Origin: Saturnia japonica | Lineage: Eukaryota; Arthropoda; Insecta; Lepidoptera; Saturniidae | DNA: 64,000 bases | Assembly (NCBI GenBank): GCA_033032175.1 | Contig: CM065319.1 | Location: forward strand, 15,969,018 to 16,033,017 | Direction: 5' to 3' | Shown: positions 27,801 through 39,800 of the stretch, piece by piece | Numbering within the stretch: position 1 is the stretch's first letter | Layout: every line of letters begins with the position of its first letter | Position numbers and translations under genes: made by a program | The notes under the pieces: model-generated | The model's database searches: none | What the model was told of the DNA's origin: nothing | Seen by the model: only the letters and a program-made list of their open reading frames with translations

Positions 27801-30800
27801 TTTTGTAAAACTATATGTCCAGCTCGGTCGCCCAGATTTTAATAAAATATTATATGAGATTGTTGGAATATTAACTAAGCCCAGTAACTTTTGTATATCG
27901 TTGTCTGGCAACTCTGTTTGTCTTTTCAATTGTGAATAACAAGTATTACAGAAGTGATTCCATTCACGCACTGCCTTTTTATTTCTTTGCCTAGCTAATC
28001 TCATCGTTCTTAAAAACTAATCGATCACTAACAGAAATGGATAAACCCCAACACTGTTTGACCGATCACCATTAAAGTTGATAGATATGTGTTTTTTTAT
28101 TTCATTTATAAGGTATTTATTTGTGCTATCCATAACGTCACAGGTAGCGCTGTTTCGAGTTCGTGACTACTGGAAAGGGCAGATCAACGTCTGCGAGGCC
28201 AACTAGTGACAAATAAATTATTAGCAGACAATCCACCTGTTATATACAACAACCCATAAGCAATCCCACATAAGGCTGTATCACAGATAGATTTTTATTC
28301 TTGAGGAGAGTTGGAAAGGTTTGTGTGGCAATGGAAATACATGTTGGCGGACCTATCTGCTATCCCAGTAGAATCTTACTTAGGTTCCACCACCAAAGCA
28401 TCAAAGCAGTTGTGCGAAGAAAACTCGCATTTCGGTGATCCAGACAGCGATATCAACGTCCAACGTTAAAGATAGGGAAAATTTATGGAACCGTTTCAAT
28501 TTCTCTATGGCTGAAAGCAGTGCTAACAAATTTTCATTGTAAACACTAAGGATATTCGATACAAGGTTGGCGGTAGAGCACAACAATCACGAAAATAAAT
28601 TATTGTTTGATTTCAAAATATGTGCATCATTATAACTTCCCTGTTTATTCAAAATGTTTTAGCATTTAAAACATAGCTATATCTGTTAGGATAAAGGACG
28701 TACAGGGCTAAGACTTGTTCTATTGTAAACGTAAGCAGCTTACTTTCAGAACGAAGTGTGTTTAGGTATTGTTAAGGGCTTTGAAATGTGTGGTTAATAT
28801 GTTTTATATTGGGATTGGTTCTCTAGTGCAGCTGCCCGAAGAAGCCTATAGGTTCTTGACGATAGATTTTCACTTTGAGTTCGGTAACTAGCCAAAGATT
28901 AGAAAATTCCCTACCACCATACTGTGGTTTCTTCACGAGGTTTTACTTCACAGAAAGCTCAGACTAGGATTCGAAACTATGTCGATCGACACAATGTCCC
29001 AATAAGTTATCACTAACACATCATAGCTTTAAAATTGGTAATTTAAGTTATCCTATCCGGCTTCGGCTGTATGGGTACAACTACCCAAACAATTAGGTTA
29101 GCGGCGATCGCTTAACTGGATGAATAGACAAGAATGAATGTAAAAATGGACTGGATCATGCAACATGGAGAAAAATGGATAAATGCCGGTTATCTTCACT
29201 TTATACAGCATTCCGATATGACTCTAAAAGCGTCAATAAATGTTTTCCTCTAATCAACATTCGTTGATATTTGAATGTGTATTATACTATCCAGCTGTAC
29301 TTTTATCATTTAGGTGAGTAAAATTTAAAAACAAAACGTACCTCAATAGATTCAGGACTAAGACCGACGACCCGAAGCCACTGCGCCAGGCAAGGTACGT
29401 CGCTCAGCTCGCGTCGCAACTCTTCGCCGAAGCTGGCCTTTATCACCAGCTGACGGGAAAAATGCTTCACCAATTTGCCCTGCGAATTTAATCATTTGAT
29501 GTGTTAATTTTAACAAGCGATCGCGACCAGCACAACAATTCGACCTGCGACTTTTTGATCATAGTCTATTTTCTGTTTGACATTTGCAGTATATACATCA
29601 CTTGCTGTCACTTTTCGTTGAGTGACAATGTCAATATTTTGGGAGGTCTAAGTCAATGGCACTGGTCGTGTTAGGATTCGCAGTATTAATTTATTTAATT
29701 TAATATATTAGTAACAGATATTAAACATACATTTTAGCTTTCTACACTCCTTCTACATATAAACTTTAACCATGCTAAATCTCTGTCTTCCGTGCACGCA
29801 ATACGCTTAAAAAGGGGTAGAAAGCTTTTGCTTCACGTATTAATATATAGATACTCAGCGGCAGAGTGGCGTCCACTCAACGGAAAACGCAGCGTCCGTA
29901 GACTCACTACAAGGTGAATTGATGCGATGGTAGAAGTTGCGGGAAACCGATAAATGCGAGCAACGCAGAACCGGTCGTTGTCGCGTTGTAGCGATCTTTA
30001 GGGGGAAATGTCCATATTATTTTCAACAGTAGACATATTTCGGCTGAAAGGATGAAGGTGACTCAGCTAGCTATTTTGTGCAAATATATGGAGGATTTTT
30101 ATTTATATGGCAGATACAGACTCTCAGAAAGATTATCCCTGAGCGAAGCGGACGATAATAAATTATCATGTTACTAACGCTGTCATTTATTTCAATCACG
30201 ACTTTCTTAAAGTGTAGAAATTTCATTGACGATGGGTTAGTGGTAGCAAGCTTGGATACCGCATCGATTGATGTATGTTCGAAGCCCTAAATAAGCATTT
30301 ATAAAGGAAACTATCGCGATTAAAACATATCATAACATTTAAGTATATTTAGTGCTCGTCTGGCCATTTACCTACCCTCAAATTTACAATTAAGAGCCAA
30401 GAAACTATTGTTATGTAGAGAGAGCACTAATTTAGAGTCAGACTTATGCCTAGACCGCGACTATGGTGTACCAGATTGTTGTCAAAATTTGAAACGATAT
30501 AAAAACTACTGACGTGCGTACCAATCAACTCTGTCGGATTCCCGACAACAACAAATCTCTGCGAGTGATGGTGCAACGAACGAACAGGCCACGGGTCGGA
30601 CCCTACTGATGGGAAAGCGGACTCTAGTTCAGATAATAAATTCTGCATTTATACGCAGCACAAGCTCCTTCATTATTAATGTATTCATATGATAACATAC
30701 TGTGTTCACGCTTACGTTGATAAAGGCACGAGGGTGAGGTACAAAAATTGTCATCCTATTTTGGTAGGATATAGACAGAATATCGATTAAATGGCACATT

Positions 30801-33800
30801 AAAACTTGTGAAATTAACAACTTTTCTTTAATATAATTGATTTAATAAAATTCTTAAGACTTCCTGATAGACCACGTAAACTCTGTTGGAATAAATATAA
30901 ATTGTTGCCTTGCAACACTGGCCCGACGGCGCTCTCTTCTTGTAAAAGAATAGTACGGCCATTACGCGTCATCCAGTGTCTGTTCTTGTTAATTGTATTT
31001 TATCATTATTAAAACATTATATAATCGGTCCAAGTTTATTCAATATCAAGCTCAAACCGGTCAATATAGAATCATGAAATTTTTCAAAGGAGTTCGAGCC
31101 TGGCCTTCTCTTGAGTTTCTAACTTATCGTGTTACCATCTTAGGCCATATCGTCTCTTAGCATTATCTGTGATTGTAGTAAAACGCTAAACCTACAAATT
31201 ATTTAAAAAACAAGATAAATAAACTGGATAAATCTCGAAGAACCGATTTAAAGTATACTATTACTATTATCTAATTGTTAGTAAAATTATCGATAACTTA
31301 TCTTACCGATTAATGAACTAGAAATTTTTAATTTTGCGGCATCGTAGTCTGTATGCAGTTTTTTTTTTCGATCTGATTATACTGTTAGCCATAAGGGCCC
31401 TGAAGCCTCAGACAACTTTTACAGCTTGACCGTGGCTTGGGGGCGAGCGTTTAAAGCACTCAACAGCGAAAGCGTGACAACAAGCTCAAGGGTGCTAAAA
31501 TGGCTGAACCTCGGCTTGGGCTGTTGCCAGATATGCAACATCGCGATCTGTCTAATTCCCTATCCGTAATTTTGATCTAACTAACAGCCGTTTTCAATAA
31601 TCTATCTAACCACTGTTTATATTACTGACGATAAAAAAATATGTTTTGGTAGGCTTTTGCATTTCAATAACGTATCTTCGGATAGCTAGTTCAATACAAA
31701 AGCTTACCAACAGACATATCTTTCTATCTTCAGAAGCAAAAGCATTGGTGAGATAGATTATTAAAAACTGCCGTAACAATACATGTCTCTTCTCTCTGGA
31801 AACAGGGAAGAAACATAGGTATATATGTATCAACTATAACTATAACTAGTATAACTAGTAGTCTATCAATTTTATAAAATCATAATAGGTGTATCATTCA
31901 GCCGCAATCTCACCTGATTTTATGTGTCGATGTGGCCCAAGATGGTAGCGCGCTAAGCCTAGTGGAAAACTGACTCTTAAGTGCAACTGCCGGAACACCC
32001 TGTTGGTGTTTGGCCACAGATTAACAACTTGAGGGTGGTAGCTAACTACCAGGCAGGCATTAGAAAAAGTCTTACCATCATGATATGGTTTCATCACCGA
32101 AAGCACAAGCTAATTGATCGACGCGGAATCCTTACATGCTACCAACAAAACCATCATTGAACTTTTGGTCTACACTATCTAGACTTCTAGACGAAAAAAG
32201 ACCACCCCCTACAGAACCTATGTACCTGTGTGGTGTGGACGAATGTGGTGGTGCAGTGTAATGATGGTTGGTAGCCATTGATTGCAAGTGCAGTGTCACT
32301 GTACCGCGCGAGCGGCTTCTTGACTCAAGGGCTCCATGCCGGTGGAACAGACCTACGTACAGGCAGTTCTCTGTTGTTATTATAAAGCCTAATTAGAAAA
32401 TAAAACATTTCACGGTCTAAAGGATATCATGACAATCGTAAAACCACAAACGCTTCTATAATTATCATTTACACATATAGTTTCAAATATGAATACACGG
32501 TCCGTCGGTCTCACTCAATGCCCCACTTATACAGTTATAATATTGTTCTGACATATTGACTGACTAATGGATGTTATCACATTCAATTAACTCGAAAAAT
32601 TGATTTGTTTATACACAATTTTATTGATGTAAATATTCCCTTCAACACGCTATAATTTTAAAAGGTAAGTATAATTAGTAGCTCCTGTTAAATGAGGTCC
32701 TTACATATGAAATTGGCGTTTTGCTGAACCAGCCACTTCGATCTCAAATATCTGGTGTTTGGTTAGGAATTCCAAATTCAAATTTATTTCATATTTAGGC
32801 TTATGAATTAGTGTTTCGAATTTAGTGATTCATTTGTTTTCGCACCATTTCATTTTTCTTTGACATCGTTCTTGTCACTAAATGGAAAACTTAAAATATC
32901 GCGTTATTTACGAATAGAGTTCCACCGTGGCATCAGCGCTTCAGAAACAGCTCGAAAGATTAATTATGTGTATGGGGAAGCTACTGTAAAAGAAAGCACG
33001 GTACATTTTTGGTTTCAACGTTTTCGTTCTGGACATTTTGACCTTCGAAACAAACCCCGTGGACGGCCGGAGACCCTAGTTAATAATGAAGAATTAAAGG
33101 TGATTGTGGAAGCGGATCCATCACAAATCACAAACCACGTCAGAGTTAGCGGCAGGCTTCGGTGTGAGTGATAAAACAATTTTAATTCACTTGAAACATA
33201 TTGGAAAAGTGAAAAAGCTTGAGAAATGGGTGCCCCATGAATTGACTGAAGCACACTAAGAAACACGCATTGAGTGCTGCGTTACATTACTCAACCGATA
33301 CAATAACGAGGCAATTTTGAATCGTATTCTTACTTGTGACGAAAAATGAATCCTTTATGATCATCGGAAACAAGCTGTCCAACCCGTCTTCAAAGATTTT
33401 ATTGATTCTCGCTCCCACAATTTTTTTAGTAATGGAATCAATGAACTACCTATAAAATGGCGAAAGTGCATAGATAATAATGGTACATACTTCGAAAGAT
33501 TAAATTTTTTTTTTTTCCTTATAAAACGCTAATTTCATATGTAAGGACTTATTGTTACGCAGTAAATTAATTAATATATTATTCTTATAGCATTACAATT
33601 ATCGTTTGATTATGAACCTGTAGCGACATCTACATAGCGACACATAGCGACATCTATCGAGCCACATACGACGCATCCTACATCGCGCTACAGAAATTAA
33701 CTCTTCAATTGAGTATATATACAAGAACCCGACAACAAACGTTAGGCAGCTGCCCGCCAGACATAACACCCGTCTGGTCGGAGGATCCTCCCTTTGCAAT

Positions 33801-36800
33801 AGTTCTACTACAAACCATTTCTCACTCACTGTTTAGCAAAGGCCTCTAACCAAAGACCAGCGTTCAGCGAGGGTTTATTACCAACCCAGTCCACGATGTA
33901 TTGGTAAAATCAAACAGAAGATTGGCTCAAGAAGAGATATTTCTGCAAATTTCTACTTCCATTGTTATTTTTTTATTGTAATTAACGCTACCGAAGACAT
34001 GGGCGATTTCTAGTTTATAGTATACTTTCGTTATAATGCGTAGCTCTTGAAAAACTAGTAAAGCAAATTTAACCTAGATTTCAATTTATTAGGCACTTTT
34101 CTATCGAGGCTAAGATGTAATGATAAAATTACAGCTGTTTAGCTAACAATCCAAATCCAAGACAATTTTTAACAAAAAATAAAACCATCTACAATGATTT
34201 TTAAAACCCTTTTAGATTTACGTCGCTACATTTTTCATATTTTAAAAAAACAATGTAAATTTAGAAATAATAAACTTGAGCACAGAAAAGTTTCATTTAC
34301 GCAAATCAATGACGGTCAAAGGGGAGCATCTGACGTAATACTTCCTGATAAACTTAACCGGTGACATACGAACAGGAATTTCAATCGAGTTGCAGTGAGG
34401 CAAAGCTTTGTATTATTTAGCATTTGAATTATTTGGCCGTATTCTATAGCTATTGTTAATGATAATAATATTCTTATGAGTATGACTGCACACTTATCAT
34501 AGTCCTTTTGTTTCGATGAATTCGTTTATTGCTTAGCTTTCGCAATAATTATATCCTCTATATCGTTGCCGCGGAGAGAGAATTAGATTATCACACTTTT
34601 ATCAAAATTGACTTTATTTGTCATACATAAAGTACGATGCGTCTTTTGGTCTAAGCCATTCACTGATATCTTAGTTCCTCTGAAAAATGAAGCAGGTAAC
34701 TGCATCGAATTTTCGAAATGTCAGAAACGGAAAAATATGATAACTTCTTTTTACACTTTTTCACATAAATGAAAAGAGTACGGCCCTCTTATTACGAATT
34801 TCGCAATAGCAAAGCGATAGCAGATATCGCTAAATATTTGCTTCGAAATGGCAAAATCAAATTGTGTTTGTTACATAATACGAATTTGCGATTTCTGAGC
34901 AAATATTGAGCGATTTCTGCTATCGCTTTGCTATTACGAAATACGTAATAAGGGGGCCGCTCTCACTAAAATATTCAAAAGATAAACATTGTATCAGTGT
35001 ATAACATATAAAACACAATAAATTTTGTGTACGTAAAAATGTAATGCCGCGGCTTTTGTCGAAAAAAAAAAATACTAAATCAGCATTTTCTTAGTTATGT
35101 AATTGTCCCTCAACTGCAGGTTGTGAAAAAAATACCAAGACTTCCTAATCATAATTGTTACAAAGTAAATATGCGGAAGGGAAGTTGATTACGGATTTAT
35201 ACAATAACTACTCCTCTACACCGCTGAGATAAATAGAATAATTTGTTTTACGCAAAAGGACATTTTAAGACAATTTTATTTTAATTTATACTTAAATGTT
35301 TTTATATGTGTAGCCTTTATCCTCAAAAAGAAAAAAGAGAACGAGTAAAATATATCAAAGGTTTTTATCGTTGATGTATAAAAAAGAGCGGACGGAGTTC
35401 CGCTAACAAAAAAGTGAAACACAGCAATGGCGAAGTGTGTGAGAGTTTTTATCATAAGAAGAAAATTTCCCCAATTTTTAAATAAAATTACACAAAAGTT
35501 TTTGAACTCTCAGAGACCTAGAGTAACCTCGGTAAACTCTCGCACATCAAAGGATTTTATCGTAATAAATTTCGCCTGCGCGGTCAAATTTCAGTCGGCG
35601 CACAGAGGGATTTATAAGAGAAAGATCTCTTTGAATTAATTATTCCAGAGGTAAAAAATGACAATAAAAATAATACAATAAATTTAAAGATAATTTTATT
35701 TGTTAACAAACTGTGCTCGCGGCTCCGCTCGCTTGGTCTACAGAATTATTGTATACAAAGATATGGTGATAGTTTGCTTCTTAGATAAGTACCAAGTATC
35801 TAAGGAGTAAAACAAAAAAATGCGCGCACAACGGCAAACCTATATGATTTTATTTACTTATAGAGATAGATAGATTATGATTTGTTAGAATTCCTTATAT
35901 TGGGTAACTTTTTATATACTTGTCTTTTAATTCCAAAGATTTTGTTATATTCCAGTAAATGCGTGCTCAAATATTATATATAAACACTATAATTCCTTTT
36001 TTTGTAGTATTTTGGTTTGCATATACTTGTATTATCTTTCGTCATATATCGCTATATTATATTTTAAAAGCTTTCTGACTAATGTCTCGCAAATACAACA
36101 TAATATATAACATAATAAATATCTTTTGATGGAAAATACGATCAATAAACTGTAAATATATAGTATTGATAAATTACTTTAGTAACATTTTATTCTTTCC
36201 ATACATTTATTATTATTTATTCATTATAACATTTAAAAATATTATAATAAATTAGGTAAATAAATTGTGTTAGAACAAATTACTATTAAACTACTACACT
36301 TCACTTTTTTAATTATTGGCAACACTGGCCTTTATTGTGTACATAATTACATCGCAATAATTTCACGAAAAAAACAAGAAGTCAATTGAATGCATTCTAA
36401 GTTTACCTGTGAAATGTGATCCTCGAGTTTTATTTAAAAGGAAACTATTATGGTTCCAACACCTCTTTACTACACATGACGGCATTTTTAAATATTTTAG
36501 TAAACACGTCAAAACCGTCACCCCGGCGAGGTCTGGAGCTATAATTGCCGGCGATTGACTTACTATGGTGTGAATGCGTGCGTGCGTACTTGTACGTGTA
36601 AGCGAATTGACTTACTATGATTGATTCATCGCAATCTTATTGAACATTCCGTCCGCCCTTTTTTATTTATACCTCCATGGAAAATCAACACTATCAAGAT
36701 TTACAATACAGTACAACAAGATAAAAATTATACAAGACTAGCTGTGTCCGCGGCTTTGCACGCGTTAACTACAATATTATTGTTTATGAAGATATAATGA

Positions 36801-39800
36801 TATAATTATTTTAGATAAGATCCGAGTATCTAATAATGAAAGCAAAAAAATAAAATCAAAATCTGTCCAGTAGTTTTTGTGTGACGCCTGCATAACTGCA
36901 AACCTATATATATACAATTAATAAAATTGAAGTGTCTGTTTGCAATATCAAAATAACAGTTTTTTACTAAATACATATGAAAGTATGTACGAAACATATA
37001 ACAAAACACGATTTTTTTAAAATGTTGTCTGTCTGTCTTTCTGTCTGTTTGTTCCGGGTAATCTCCGAAAAGGTTAGAACGATTTTGACGGGACTTCCAC
37101 TGATAGATAGCTGATGTTATAGGGAGTAACTTAGGCTACTTTTATTTTAGAAAAAGAATTAGGCTTCCGCACAAATAAAAAAAACCGGTCATGGTGAATC
37201 AATTTGGATGCTCATATGGCTTACACTGAGTAAACCATAAGAGATATAGCAAACTAATTTACATCATACAAGATAAAAAGACCTTTTGCACAAAATCTTA
37301 TAGATGAATTTCCATACTGTGTTTATTCATACTTCATTGATATTTTGTTTATTCATATACTAATACTGTATTGTATACAATGAATTACAGATTAGTTCAT
37401 TTCAAATTAGTATTATGGATGGCCTTGTTGCTGACAGTAATATTTTCCAGGCAATCTTTGGATGGATATGTTTCATACAGAAAATGCACATCTCACAGAA
37501 ACACATAGTTGATTCCATATTCCTACAGCCTGAACTGTGAAAGACTTAGCAATGATACCATAAATTATAGTATACTGCTTTTTTCAAACAGACTATGCAA
37601 CCTATATCAAATACTTTTTTATATGTAATGCCGGTTTTGTCCCTTATCATTTGAAATCATCATCATCTTACTATCAGTGATTACCTACTTATTTATTCTG
37701 ATTATTCAATTTAATTTTTCAGCTCTTATTTAGCTCTTGTATTTAAAACTACCCGTGCCCGCATGTGGAAGACAGAAGAATGTGTAATGCTTATAAAAAT
37801 CATAGTTTCTTAAAACTTTCATAATTTTTTTATTTAATGAATTGTGATTTTTTTTTTATAGATACCAATTGTCTAAGGAGTAAAACAAAACAAAAATTGA
37901 TCAAAATTTATCCAGTAGTTTTTACATGGTGCAAGCACAATGGCAAACCTCAATATAGATATCATTGAAAATATTAATATTAAGTCAATTATTTCTATGA
38001 ATTTCTTGTGATGGCCTCCTATAGATGCCAACTGCAGCTGTATCAATACTTCGAATATGGTTTTCCAGTCAAACACTGGAACTCTGCACAACAGTCTTGA
38101 TAATTGTTTTTGAAAGTGAAAGGATTAACTAGGATTTCCAAAAATAGTAAATTGTCATACTATAAAAGGTGTTCTTTAGGTTGAAAAACAAGAATTGTTT
38201 TTTAATGATTATTATACCATAGAAATTAAACTATACTTTAAGAATATGCTAATTTATTGTTATTTAAATACAGACACAACCCAAATATAACAAACAAAAC
38301 TTATAAAAATGTTATATGCTATTTGGAATGCGAAGTGCCAGTGCCCCGCTACAATAAACAGGTGTGCATACGTTCAAGGACTTGCCAGTGTACTATGACC
38401 TATATGGCAGTGGTGGTCGACACACAAGCAAGGTGAGGGAGGTTGCAGTACCACTATCTTGAGTTCATGCTATATACAATTAAACATGTTTTGACTCTTT
38501 TTATATCATGAACTCCTTTTACTTTGAAACATTACAACTGGCCTGTCCTGTGTAATTTAAATAAAACACTATAAGTGAGTATAAAAATACATATAGTGAG
38601 GACACCTAACTGCCTAAGAAATGTATATATAATATCATCTAGTAGGAAAAATGCATAACTTTTAATAACATTATTTTTGTAATTGCCCATGTTATATTAT
38701 ATACAGTGGATTTAATTTAAACCAACCTTGTTGTAATGACTTTTTGGTTATAGTGTTACTTAATTCCCTTGAATATCAAGTACACTATTAGAGGAAAATT
38801 ATCCAGCAATAGCTACTTTGGATGTATCAATAATTTCGGGTATGGGAACTAGTAGTTTTAATGAACCATTTGTAACAAGTTTCTAAAAATCCCTTGCAGA
38901 TGTTGTGAGGAGTCTACACATACAGACCAAGTCAACAAACAAAAACACAAAGCTTCATTCATTGAATCATAATGCTATCTTATCTTTTGTTTAAATCCAA
39001 TTGGTCAACCATTATAATAATTGGCTTTTGTTTCTAAATGTTCAGGTAGGTAAAGTTCAATCTAGTACATTAGCACAGAAATTTAAACTGAAACAATGCA
39101 ATATTACAGATTTAAAAAAATACCCATGTGTATAGTAATATTAAGGAGACATTAGCCCATTTATATGCACATTGCGAGGCTGTATTATCTGGCAATGAAT
39201 ATTGTTTTCTTTCGTTTTTGCTTTTTTTCTACCTATGCATACTATAGAGACAGTGACGGAATTATAGTGGTCCCTTCATATTCGTTATAACCAAAATCCA
39301 CTGTAGTTTGTTGATTAAGAAACTAAGAAAAGGAAAAACACCTCAGTAATAGGACTCTTAAAGCTTAGTAGTAATTACACTATAAAAATATATTGATATA
39401 ATTACCTACTTTCAAAAAGTGTTTTTATTATATGAGTAAACATAACATACATTACTATAATACTGGGATGATAGATGATAAAATTTGTTTCCTTTATTTT
39501 GTCATACATGCATGTAAGGCCTTAGGTTATAGCATGACGTTTTCAGAGATGCACTCTGATGATGTGTATTTCTATAAAAATCACATATCACTAAATTTAA
39601 ATGATGCATTTCTCATTTTTTTTACAATATCATCAAAATTCATTTGAAGATTCATTTAGCTGAGATCGTTTGTAGTAAAGATCCGTTATCTTATCAGTGA
39701 CAGTTGTAATCAGAGCACAACAATATTGATCAAGCACTTAATTACAGAATTAAATATTCTTTTGAGTTAAACGTGTGAACTATACATCTATATACATTAT

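Noticed and set aside
36560..36620. Repeated GCG(A)ATTGACTTACTATG pair
   Set aside because: Two short copies about 50 bp apart; not enough to call a repeat family or a regulatory element.
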